Positions 24,284 through 64,000 of a stretch of 64,000 bases of DNA are shown in pieces. Origin of the DNA: Nilaparvata lugens. Taxonomy: Eukaryota; Arthropoda; Insecta; Hemiptera; Delphacidae. Numbering within the stretch: the stretch's first letter is position 1; each line of letters begins with the position of its first letter. A program made the position numbers and the translations under genes. The notes beneath the pieces were generated by a model. That model was not told the origin of the DNA and searched no databases. It saw only the letters and a list, made by a program, of their open reading frames with translations. Location: NCBI RefSeq assembly GCF_014356525.2, contig NC_052506.1, positions 33,945,417-34,009,416 on the forward strand, written 5' to 3'.

Positions 24284-24434
24284 GTGCCGGTTGCACAAAA
24301 GCCGGTTAAATTTTAACCGTGATTAATTCCACGAGAACCAATCAGAGTAGCCGTCTTATCAAAAAGGCATTCTCTGATTGCTATCGTGAAATTAATCACG
24401 GTTAAAATTTAACCGGCTGTTGTGCAACCGGGCC
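24284..24434. mobile_element. Palindromic 151-bp MITE with TTA duplication
   Basis: Ends GTGCCGGTTGCACAAAAGCC and GGCTGTTGTGCAACCGGGCC, with TTA on both sides (24281-24283, 24435-24437). Arms GTGATTAATTCCACGAGAACC and CGTGAAATTAATCACGG are inverted, and CAATCAGAG/CTCTGATTG surround a short centre. The 3-bp TTA target duplication fits PIF/Harbinger-type mobilisation. A partial copy is at 54383-54495. Confidence 0.88.
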
Positions 24435-24742
24435 TTAAACTGTTACTTCCAATAATGATTATAAAGAAATTAGATAAATTTAAATCGTTCATGACTGTTG
24501 GCTACTTTAAGATGCTTAGGAGTTATTATCCTCTTTTATTTTGAATAATTAGTTGTCGAATTGTCGTGTTTTCATTTCTATGAATATAATATCTGGTTCA
24601 TGAAGCAATAAATTATAATAATTGATAAGTAAAATCTGTTGGTAGGGTAGAAGTATTATTACTCTGAAATAACCATACAATGGCAAGTGCGTCACATAGT
24701 ATAACGAAGTCTAACATTGTTTCTGTTTATTACAAGGTTCTG

Positions 24743-24748
24743 ATGTGA
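24743..24748 (+). promoter_or_regulatory. Start-stop upstream ORF (ATG TGA)
   Basis: An ATG followed directly by TGA lies 18 bases before the MFS start codon, within the exon that begins at 24737. Minimal ORFs of this kind can stall or reduce initiation; a role here is an inference. Confidence 0.35.
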
Positions 24749-24760
24749 AGGAACCAGAGC

Positions 24761-24823
24761 ATGATGCGGAAGTTACATGGATATAGCTTCTATTATGAGA
24801 AAGCATCCAATAAGTTTTCACGA
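24761..24823 (+). CDS. MFS gene coding exon 1
   Basis: ATG ATG CGG start; 21 codons ending TTTTCACGA|GTGAGT. The exon begins at 24737 after acceptor ATTACAAG. The first of the two ATGs is taken as the start. Confidence 0.7.
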
Positions 24824-27800
24824 GTGAGTACAATTACACTATTTTGATTCTAATTTATTCTCAATCTGCTCCAATGTATTGAGTTGATTAACAAACATAT
24901 ACAGTCGAAAGATTAGAGACAAGCTCAGGATATTTTCTTATTCTCAGTTATGATCAAATTTAATTTAACATTGTAGATACAAAGATATTATCTTTATATT
25001 CCTTTTGTGGAATATCTGAGGTATTTCCAAGATTTTCATAAGCACAATAATAATTTCATAAATGAATAAAATATTGAGAACTTGGGGTAGTTTGTTATTA
25101 CGTACTCAACTTGGAACTTGATCTGACTAGCGAGATTCAGAAACCCTATCAGTAGATACCTACTTATTTATGATTTAACAATAATTTTGAAAAATCTATT
25201 TTAAGCTATCACTTTTCCACCTATACACTTTTACACTTTTTCATCTATACTTACTACGGTACTTTAAATGAAACACTAGAATATTGTCCAAAATATCACT
25301 AATTTATTGAATTTATAAGTTACATACAATGTTCCAAGTGTTCAATTAAGTGCACTTCAATCTTGAAAACTATGTTCAAGGTATGAGTAGACTACCTTCA
25401 TACTTCATTTACATGATGAACTGATATGGCCTTGTTAAGGCCAACAGTTCTAATGGGGCCAATAAAACCAATAAGCATTTTTATTAAAGTTTACTTTTTC
25501 AGTAGTAAACTGGGTTGAACCAATTTCAAGTTTTGAATTCTCACACTGGAGATGACACCATAGGTGTTGAGATATGTAAGTTATATAAATTTTCAACAAA
25601 TTCGTGATATTTTTAGACGATATTGTATTGTTTCATTATGGATAAATATCACTGTATCTCGCAAAAACAGTAACTTACTACTTCTATGAAACACAAACAT
25701 TTTCTAATAGCCTGATTTTTTTCAAGCGAAAAGCAAAATTGATAAAATCATTCAACTATTTTTTTAAATATTCACTCTACTACTTTCCAGATATCACATA
25801 AACGTAATTAATTTTGATATGTAGTGATTGCAATGTCTCTTATTGCAATGACTTGATGATGCTTTTATTCTCCCAAGTAATCAAACATTTTGAATTGTGA
25901 TCAAGTATTCTATGTACTAAAAGCAGTAATAAAAGCAAGGGTTGAAGCCGATAAAAAATAATTTATTATAAAAAAATATCTATGGCTTTATTAATTTTCG
26001 TATTCAATAAACTGTAAAATATTCCAACATAAATACATAACATGATAGAAATCCATTATGGAATATGCTTATGGTATTGACTTGGTCAATAGTTTGTCCT
26101 ATTGATAAGGTTCTTCGGTCAATATTATTCCAGTTGAGTCATTATTGTATTTCTCATAAGTGCCTGAATATTTTTATGTGATTATTTTACCAATAACTTG
26201 ACACTTTAAATACCTAATTAATTTGGATCACAATATTTTTTTCTTGTGAAAACTTCTGTCTGACTCTTTCTGTGCCAAGTTATTTTTTAATCTTAATATG
26301 TAGTTTTAGTTCAATTATTTTATTTTTCAGATTGGCGTTTGTGTTGGTTGTGGACTTTACTGTTTCACATCTGGATTAGAACATGAATTTAGTCTTATTG
26401 AAGCTCAAAGGATAGAGCAGCTTGATGAATTACCATTTTCATGGTCTCAAGGTAACCATTAATAGACTTCAAGCACTGCCTATGAAAGAAAATGAGAATT
26501 CAATTTCGATTTGGAATTATTTATGAATTGTTCATAATTTTAGTTTTGAAAATACATTGAGGTAATTCGATTCTACATGTATTTAGATTTTTCATTAATT
26601 ATTATGAAGAGATAGGAATTATTCAAGACATCAGTTTGAGAAATTAAGCGAACCCTCTGTATTCATAACATTATTTTATGATAAATTACAGTATTGAATT
26701 CCATTTAATAATGAGCAATATCTTACTCGTATGATTTATACAATTTATTTATATTTTCAGAATATTGGCAGATGATGGGATCGTTATTAGGCTGCCTTGT
26801 ATCCGGTATTGCTCTCTGTTGCATGGGTAGACTATCTTCACTTCTAAGGATATCATTACCATGCCTAATTCTAGCAAGTATATCGACTTATATTTCAACC
26901 CAAGTTGATATCCATTCATCAATATTTCTATTCTCTGCTACGCTTCAAATTTTCCTTCAAGTGAGTGCTTTGATAGTACACTTCAAAATCTAATAAGCAA
27001 AGTGACTTTGAGTTATTTGTAATTTGTAATAAGAGAATCCAAGTATTATTTGTAGGTGTTGTACATTTCGTGTTGATGAATAAGGTAGGTACCACGTCAA
27101 TGAATTCATAAATCAATATAAATATGTCCAGAAAGATTCTAAATGGATACATCGATACTATATACCGGGTAATGAGCCACTATACTATTTACTTCATACT
27201 AATGTTCAATGATCTCATTATTACTGTACCAAGTCTCTACCACCACGTTGTCTATTAGAACACGGGAAAATATTCCTTTTGTCTTTACTTCTTATCTGTA
27301 ACGTTTTTTTTAAATATTTTTTTTCTAAAAGATCAAATAATAATCTACTTCAAAAACAACAATATGATTCCTTTCATAAAATAATAATAATGTTGAATGA
27401 AAAAGACTGAGAAATTGTCAAAAAACCACTGATTTATTGATAATTAGAAAGACCGGTTTCGGTTATTACACCATTGTCAATCTTTCTAATTATCAATGAA
27501 TCAGTGGTTTTTTGACAATTTCTCAGTCTTTTTCATTCAATATGAATAATTACCACAATATCAACTTCTCAACTACACAAAAAGTAATAGTAATGTTGAT
27601 ATTATAAAGGTGGATTGATTAAAATCTGATATTATCCAATTGTCATTAATGCACTATGAAAATAATATCGTTATATATAAATACTTCACACCTAATTCCA
27701 ATTAAGAAAGTTACAAGAAGTCTATCAGGATAATCTCCATTACCGCTTATTTTGACCATTGTAAGCCTTTTATTGAGCAGAAAATTATGACGGTACAAAG

Positions 27801-30383
27801 CATGGTATCCTCAGGCCTTATTTTAATATCGATGAGGATAGAAATAGTTTACATAAATAATAAAAAAAATTAGATTTAGAGTCAGTGTGCTTCATGTGTG
27901 ATGTACACAACTTGTAAATACTGTAAGTCAAGATAATAACAATATCTGTTAAGAAGTGAATAATTTGAAATTTTAATGTGAATGAAATAGAGAATTAGAT
28001 TATTCACTCCACATTTTTATATAAATAAAAAATATATATAGGTACTATGTAATAAAAGTTATCCTTAGGCCTATAATATAATTATTATATTAGAACAGAA
28101 ATATTTTCATTGATCAACAAATACCAATGTCAAATCATTTAGGCAATGTCACTTGAAAAATAAAAGTTAAATGATACCCCAAGTATCTGTGATATCCATA
28201 TCTGGATAAAGTGGAGTGGAGATAGTGGAGAAATCATAGAATTTTCCCCATTAAAGGTACCTAACACCTTTATTCATATGTATCATAGAAATCATAGACT
28301 AAGTATAAACAGTTTAGATCTGTGCTAAAATACTAAAGGATTAAAGCAACATATAAAATGTGAACCACAGTTCGAAAGTGAACGTTTTATAAATCATATA
28401 AAATATATTTATTAGTTACAACCTATTTCAGTCATTATGCTCTTATTAGTAGTGAATATACTCATTTTAAAAGAGACAGACGAATTAAATATTCTTTACT
28501 GTATTAAAGCTGAAATGTTCACTTGAAAAGTTCAAATGATGATTGCAGAACATGAGCAGAAGTCTGGCGGTGACGGTGACCCCGATCTACATCCTGGAGA
28601 CAATCTGCCACTACCCGGGCGGCCAGGAGTCTCGCGCGATGGGGGCGCTGATTGCGCTGACACAGCTGCCATTGGCAGTTAGCTCTCTGCTCGCCACGGG
28701 CGACGCACAAGCCCTGTCCGCCTCCAGGGTGATCCTGGTGCTGCCCGCCCTGGCCTCGGTCGCCGCCCTCGTGCTTTGCCTCTGTGCGCCCGAGTCGCCT
28801 CGCTGGCTCATGCAGAACAATGGCTGCCTCGACGACGCCACAAAGTCCCTGCTGGCCTTGCGGCCCCGCTCTGTCACTCACAACCAGATAGCGCACGAGC
28901 TCGACCAGATGCGAAATGATATTCAGGTTGGTGTTGGAATCAACTATTTTTATAAATACCTTTTGTAGCTCAGTTTCACTGTAGCTCTTCAATCGGTGTT
29001 TCTTGACTCATGACATTTACAATTTAGAGTAACGAATGAGTAAATATATTTGGCAAATAGAAACGAGATACTATGATTGCTAAATATTCGAAAGAGTCGA
29101 TCTAATTCAATGTAAATAAATTATTTTTATTGAATGTGTTGAATGATTAGAAAATAAGCCTCGAAGAAAAATATGGAATAATTATACATTTTAAAATGTA
29201 TTGTGTAATACATTAATATGAGTGAATAAATGATATCGGTATATGTGAAGTAAATACTAAGTGAAAACGGAACAACGAAATACAGTTAGAATGACGAAGA
29301 CAAAAAAATTGAAATGAGAAATTAGAAAAAATATAAGCTCAAGAATCAGAGTTGACCCAGAATAATGGGATGTTTTTTATTATGTAATGCATAAAATGGA
29401 TAAAATATTTTTATTTATTATAATTAAAATTTCAAAACTTGACATTTGAGAAAGCTTGCCTTGAATTCCAATAACTTGTAAAATATACATCGTTCATTTT
29501 CATTTCAATACTGTAAAATAAATAATACAATTCGTACGAAATACATCAATGATAGGCCTATTAAATGAGAGAGTCAATCATGATACTTCAGCTAGAAGAA
29601 TCAGCTTCACTTCTCTATTAGACTAACTTATTAGTATGACTAGTTTTATTCAGTTTTATATTAAGCTCTAAAGATGTTGAACCTTTCAAATAATTGCAGA
29701 AATAATGATTTCACTTGTTACAGATGACTTCGCTTTGCAAAACCGACAGCTACATCAAGCCTCTGCTGACACTTTCCGGCTTCGTGCTGTTGATCGAGTT
29801 GATGGGCTACAAAGCCTACAATTTCTACATGGACTGGGCACTCACATTTTCGGGCCTCACGATGAATTCACGGCTGGTCTCATCATTCATCAGACTGGTA
29901 TCTCTGGTGATGTCAACAGTAGTCTCATCCACATTTCCCGGCCCCAATAGTACCGCACTCATGCTTTTAATCAGCTCAGGATCCTTGGCGTTCTGTTTAT
30001 CAACACTAGGATGCAGTTTTTACTTCCTAGAGTTCTCCACGACTAAACTCATGTGGGTGCCTGCCACATTTCTGATCATCTATCAGGTGTTTTTCTGGCT
30101 GGGAATTGGCACCTACTCCATGGCCACGTGTGCTCTTCTGTGTCCCGCCAGGTCGAGATGTATTGTTTTAATTCTGGTTGTGATCGTTCATCAAATGGCT
30201 TCTTACTTCTGTCAGTTATTTTTGCCGATGATGATGAGTGTTCTTCATCCTTTCGGTGTGTTCTGGTTCCATGCCGTCATGACTAGCATTGCACTCGCCT
30301 ACATTTCTGTTGTAATTGTACCAGAATTGAAATTTATGGCCAAAAATGTCAGTGTTGATCAATCAGTGCAGCAGTATTTTTGA
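24761..30383 (+). CDS. MFS sugar-porter-like membrane transporter (complete, 5 coding exons)
   Basis: Exons 24761-24823, 26331-26451, 26761-26960, 28549-28926 and 29724-30383 join with consistent phases (0, 1, 0, 0) to 1422 nt, 473 aa plus stop. Order along the protein: cytosolic MMRKLHGYSFYYEKASNKFS; TM1 (GVCVGCGLYCFTSGL); a loop ending LPFSW; TM2-3; TM4-6 with TPIYILE (where family members have PVYIAE) and PESPRWL (209-215), the hallmark after TM6 of the SLC2/Tret1 family; then TM7-12, ending VPELKFMAK. Members move sugars such as trehalose or glucose across the plasma membrane. Oddities: the GRR/K loop after TM2 is replaced by GRLSSLLR, QLTG is replaced by ELMG, and the final PETKG is VPELK. 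It may therefore be a diverged or non-transporting member. The nearest kin is probably a Tret1-like protein; the substrate is unknown. Confidence 0.85.
26331..26451 (+). CDS. MFS gene coding exon 2 (TM1)
   Basis: Acceptor TATTTTTCAG|ATTGGC, donor CAAG|GTAACC (phase 1). Encodes IGVCVGCGLYCFTSGL and LIEAQRIEQLDELPFSWSQ. Confidence 0.8.
26761..26960 (+). CDS. MFS gene coding exon 3 (TM2-TM4)
   Basis: Acceptor ATTTTCAG|AATATT, donor CTTCAA|GTGAGT. Encodes YWQMMGSLLGCLVSGIALCC and further hydrophobic segments ending LQIFLQ. Confidence 0.85.
27393..27540. mobile_element. Near-perfect 148-bp hairpin element
   Basis: TTGAATGAAAAAGACTGAGA at 27393 is mirrored by TCTCAGTCTTTTTCATTCAA ending 27540. 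Arms of about 60 bp differ at very few positions. The loop (27453-27480) reads CCGGTTTCGGTTATTACACC. It lies in an intron of the MFS gene, so its transcript would fold into a long RNA hairpin. Confidence 0.9.
28549..28926 (+). CDS. MFS gene coding exon 4 (PESPRWL exon, GC-rich)
   Basis: Acceptor GATTGCAG|AACATG, donor ATTCAG|GTTGGT; 126 codons, phase 0 at both ends. Encodes TPIYILE, PAL..LVLCLCAPESPRWL and LDQMRNDIQ. Strongly GC-rich compared with exons 1-3 and the introns. Confidence 0.92.
29724..30383 (+). CDS. MFS gene coding exon 5 (TM7-TM12)
   Basis: Acceptor TTGTTACAG|ATGACT; 219 codons to TGA at 30381. Encodes six hydrophobic segments and the ending SVDQSVQQYF. A possible ATTAAA polyadenylation signal lies near 30831, beyond the MITE. 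Confidence 0.92.
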   Translation: MTSLCKTDSYIKPLLTLSGFVLLIELMGYKAYNFYMDWALTFSGLTMNSRLVSSFIRLVSLVMSTVVSSTFPGPNSTALMLLISSGSLAFCLSTLGCSFYFLEFSTTKLMWVPATFLIIYQVFFWLGIGTYSMATCALLCPARSRCIVLILVVIVHQMASYFCQLFLPMMMSVLHPFGVFWFHAVMTSIALAYISVVIVPELKFMAKNVSVDQSVQQYF

Positions 30384-30450
30384 AGGAAAACCGCACTAAA
30401 GAAGGATCATGATAGTAAAATGGTGGATGTATTAATTTATGAAAATTGCG

Positions 30451-30492
<42 letters not shown>
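30451..30492. repeat. (AT)n microsatellite in MFS 3' flank
   Basis: Alternating AT over about 42 bp, 70 bases after the stop codon and 50 bases before a MITE. Confidence 0.95.
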
Positions 30493-30496
<4 letters not shown>

Positions 30497-30541
30497 TGAA
30501 AGATTTACATTTGCTCTGCTGTAATAAGAGTAATATACTAC

Positions 30542-30816
30542 CATAGAGAAACGATAGCATAAGTAGATATCCCATGGTATAGGGCGTTCATGTTGCAACT
30601 TTTACTGTTATCCCAAGCCGATAGTTCACGTAGTTCTTTCCCATGCAGCTGTATGACGCTGGTAGTCTCTCAAATTGTGCCGTTCATAAACTCTTACCCC
30701 AACAAAACAGTGAAAATTGACAATAATCGACAGTAATCGGCTAGAGATAACAGTAAAAGTTGCGACATAAATTCCTCATACCATGGGATATCTACTTACG
30801 CTATTTTTTCTCTATG
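30542..30816. mobile_element. 275-bp MITE with 7-bp target duplication ATACTAC
   Basis: Terminal inverted repeats CATAGAGAAACGATAGC and CGCTATTTTTTCTCTATG. Inner arms GATATCCCATGGTAT / ATACCATGGGATATC and ACTGTTATCCCAAGCCGAT / ATCGGCTAGAGATAACAGT are inverted. ATACTAC occurs at 30535-30541 and 30817-30823. A diverged copy lies in Fer1 intron 2. A 7-bp duplication does not match the common 2-, 3-, 4- or 8-bp classes, so the superfamily is left open. Confidence 0.88.
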
Positions 30817-30823
30817 ATACTAC

Positions 30824-32700
30824 CTATCCGATTAAATGTAATTTTAATACACTGTGGAAAGTTGGTTGAAGTAGTTATAAGTTAGATTACACTTACGGGA
30901 AAGGTCCAATAGGTATTGTACTCCGATGAATAATTGAATAATCAATTTATACTTGAAGAGTTATTGCTCAAAGTTATACAATTTCATGATTTGAGAGATA
31001 AACGCAACTCCATCAAAGACCTCAATGGAATAACTCGTCAAGATCGAGATAAGTTACGGTGAAGAAGTTGGCTATGGTACCTGAATATGTTTTTTTTATA
31101 AAATCCTAATCATTAAACTTTGTGTGTTGCATAACATAAAGTTCAAGTTTTTGACCATTCTTAAGGGTATTAATTATTCTCAATTAACAAACTCTCATAG
31201 AATGCCTAGAAGTTACCTACTTCAATGTAATTCAACTTTATGATGTTTGCATAGTTTACTTTGAAAATGAAATATATTACTGATGTGTCTTGTTTTCAAA
31301 GTGCAATATTGATGAATCATGGTTTATTTTATTCTATCTCTACAAAGCTGTTTAAAATTTCAATTTAATTTAAAGTTATTGAAAATGTCCAATATCTTGC
31401 TGGTAAAATTTCAGAAAAGAATATTGATCTTACATACTGTATAGTCTTAAAAAACGTATCAATGTTTATGATAAAGTTGATTATTATTATAAGTCTCTAT
31501 TTCATTTTGTATCCTGATACTCCCATTGCTTTTCATAGTACTTTCTGTAAAATATCCATTATTTTTGGAGATGCTGAGTTCTAAAAAGAGTTTTGTTCAC
31601 TTTTTAAAATGTCTGGCAAATGACGAAAAACGTTTCAATTGATCAATTGTATTATTATTATTAATTGAAAAGCTTTTTTTATTGTTAAAGCTAAAACAAA
31701 AATCAAGTTTAGGAGTACGGTACCGGTACCTTTGAGGGAATGAGTAATAGGCCTAAGTAAGTAGCCTACAATGTTTTAGTACAGCAATGATAATTCATTC
31801 AATCTTCCAGATAAATTTTTAAAAGATCTAGAAAAAGGGAAATATATTTTATTAGAATCAACAAGTATTTGCTATTAATTGCCTAATGTTGAAGAGTTGT
31901 TTTACCGGTAGTTTATCGATGAATGTAAATTAATTTGAAAATAATAACATAATAGTTTAATTTTGAAATTCTAGTAGATAATGAGCATATTGACACCCAA
32001 AACTAGTATTAAATTATGTTTGGTAAAAAAAACAAGTAGGCCTAAGTTGAAAATTGATCACAAAAAGTGATTTTAATTTACAATAACATTTCATTTCTTG
32101 ATGTAAAAAGTCGAAAATTGAATACAATATTGTATAGCAGATACCGGTGTCATAAAGTATAATAATAGATTACATGTATCATTAATAAATTGTAAATATA
32201 ATGTATTATTTTCCTTAAAATTCTTTGCTAAAGTTTGTACTTTTCCAAGTTTGCAAAAGCCTTGCGCAATTTGAAAACCAGCGCGCTTTATAGTTCCATC
32301 TTTCGACACTAGTAGCGCTAGTATATTCAAAACAAGTTACACGACCTTCCAACGGTGGTAATCTCTGAGTTCTGAAAAAAAGGTGAGCAACCTGCTGGCT
32401 GAAAAGTTTGTATTCAGTTTGTTCTGTTCTTGGTTTCTTGGATATATCCTGTCTTCTGTGTTGTGACTGTGCTTGTAGTCAGAATTTCAGCTGTTCAGTG
32501 ATAACTAGTTTTAAGTGGATCATGGAGTTATTGTTTTTACCATGACAAGCGATGCAATATTGCTTTAACACTTACATTTTATCTCGTTCTTAGACTGAGG
32601 GAAAATTTGTGGCAAACAATACTCCTTTGAAAAGGATAAACTTGACGCACTGACCAAAGGATAATTTTCAATTCTAGCGGACCAGAGTTGTTTGTTCAAA
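30824..32700. other. Spacer between the MFS gene and the PLXDC gene
   Basis: AT-rich, no supportable ORF. The last 350 bases (from about 32340) are less AT-rich and lead directly into the PLXDC start codon, so they probably hold its promoter and 5' UTR; no clear TATA box. Confidence 0.45.
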
Positions 32701-62962
<30,262 letters not shown>

Positions 62963-64000
62963 CAAGGAGGGGCAGAGCCGACTGATGGGTTTGGAGGGGG
63001 CACTGCTCAGCCTGTGGTGGGAGTAGGCAGGCTCGGTGGGCGTCATTGTACAGTCCCGGGAGAATAGTTTTTAGTGTGCATCATGAATTGGACGGGAGAG
63101 CATCGCGGTTATGTTGTTCGCGCTTTTTACGAAAATCAACATTCGATTATCGCAGTTCAACGGGCGTTTCGACGACATTTTAACATTCCTGTCCACAAAC
63201 CCGTCCCATCTATGAACTCTATCAGAGCGTGGGTTCGTCAACTCGAGAAAACTGGTAGTACACGACAAGAAAGAAGACATGGCGCACCAAGAATAGTGAG
63301 AACTCCCGAAAATATTGAAATTGTGAGAGCAGCAGTCGAGCAATCACCGAGGCGTTCTGCACGCAGGCATGCAATAGCTTTGGGGATGTCCAGCCGTTCA
63401 ATTAGGAGGATTCTTCATGAACATTTGTTTTTTCATCCATATAAAATCATGATTGTGCAAAAATTAAATGCCGCCGATTTTTTGAACCGTAAAAATTGTT
63501 GCAAGGAAATGCTTCAACGCATCCCGGCAATGGCGACTCTTTTCTGCAGTGACGAGGCTCATTTTCATCTGTGTGGAGCTGTCAACAAACAAAACTTCCG
63601 GTACTGGGCAGCAAATAACCCTCGACAACTTCATGAAAGACCACTTAATTCACCAAAAGTGACAGTTTGGTGTGCCGTTTCTCAATTTGGAGTGATTGGG
63701 CCATACTTCTTCGAAGATGACAACATCACCGTCACTGTCACCTCCGAGCGTTATGTCACAATGTTACAAACGTCTCTGCAACCCAAATTGGAAGAACTTG
63801 CTGAGGAACAAGACTTGGGGGAAATATGGTTTCAGCAGGATGGGGCTACAGCCCACACAGCGCGCATTTCAATGGATTTGTTGAGAGAAATGTTCCCAGG
63901 GCGACTTATCTCTCTGAGGGGGACGTGAAGTGGCCGGCACGCTCACCCGATTTGAGTGTCTGTGACTTTTTCCTGTGGGGCTACCTCAAAGAAAAGGTTT
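62963..64000 (+). mobile_element. Tc1/mariner (DD41D-type) element, right end outside the window
   Basis: TA (62961-62962) precedes CAAGGAGGGGCAGAGCC, which by analogy with the element at 54577 marks the left end. It contains the transposase gene below. The matching right end is beyond 64000, so the boundary is tentative. Confidence 0.65.
63083..64000 (+). pseudogene. DD41D-type mariner transposase, one frameshift, partial
   Basis: ATG at 63083 opens MNWTGEHRGYVVRAFYENQH, an HTH domain with RRHFNIPVHK and IRAWVRQLEKTGST, then SPRRSARRHAIALGMSSRSI (second HTH). First catalytic Asp in CSDEAHFHL, second in FQQDGATAHTA. The frame stops at 63928 (SLRGT-stop), but in the next frame the expected DVKWPARSPDLSVCDFFLWG continues to the window end. 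The cause looks like loss of one G in the G-run at 63918-63922. Counting across the break gives 41 residues between the second and third Asp. Nearest relatives appear to be DD41D (rosa-like) elements, from recall. Otherwise intact, so a fairly young copy. Confidence 0.85.

Larger units (their letters stand above)
24824..28548 (+). other. MFS gene introns 2-4 region (non-coding parts)
   Basis: Introns 24824-26330, 26452-26760 and 26961-28548 are AT-rich. Apart from the hairpin MITE at 27393-27540 and poly-A/T runs, nothing is recognised. The intron 28927-29723 is similar. Confidence 0.7.

Noticed and set aside
28519..28992. 157-codon minus-strand ORF over the GC-rich MFS exon
   Set aside because: Antisense shadow of exon 4, rich in Gly/Arg/His as expected from GC-rich complement.

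Overview
This is a eukaryotic, AT-rich window with short introns and exons bounded by GT/AG sites, crowded with transposon debris. The genes (a Fer1/Ptf1a bHLH factor, a sugar-transporter-like MFS protein and a plexin-domain-containing protein), the mariner-type and jockey/CR1-like elements and the many palindromic MITEs point to an insect. A hemipteran such as a planthopper is my best guess from overall composition; no taxonomic marker is present.

Layout. 1-2295: a broken LINE (endonuclease and part of reverse transcriptase, hit by a nested poly(A) insertion, frameshifts and an internal deletion). 2345-4449: a fold-back element with ~0.8 kb arms. 5929-6554: a palindromic MITE. 7126-13380 (minus): complete Fer1/Ptf1a orthologue in four coding exons (239 codons); both tryptophan motifs that bind RBPJ in vertebrate PTF1A are kept. 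13696-14086: another inverted-repeat MITE. 14380-15070 (minus): a possible unrecognised gene made of tiny, phase-compatible exons. 16491-21000: repeats, including a 200-bp polypurine tract and a second fold-back related to the first.

24761-30383 (plus): complete five-exon MFS gene (473 aa), with a probable 5' non-coding exon ending at 23105. It has one strikingly GC-rich exon and has lost several sugar-porter signatures. 32701-62351 (plus, running off the right edge): a plexin-domain-containing (PLXDC/TEM7-like) gene, of which six exons (332 codons) are visible, with a signal-peptide exon separated by a 21-kb intron from the rest. Its introns carry most of the MITEs, an inverted-duplicated mariner, an internally deleted TA-flanked element, and a large terminal-inverted-repeat element with a nested MITE. 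62963-64000 is a nearly intact DD41D-type transposase gene with one frameshift, cut by the window end and lying inside a PLXDC intron.

The three host genes have no obvious shared pathway; they look like ordinary neighbours. The unusual material is the set of repeat structures: nested insertions with readable target-site duplications, two MITEs with 7-bp duplications, and a family of large fold-backs.
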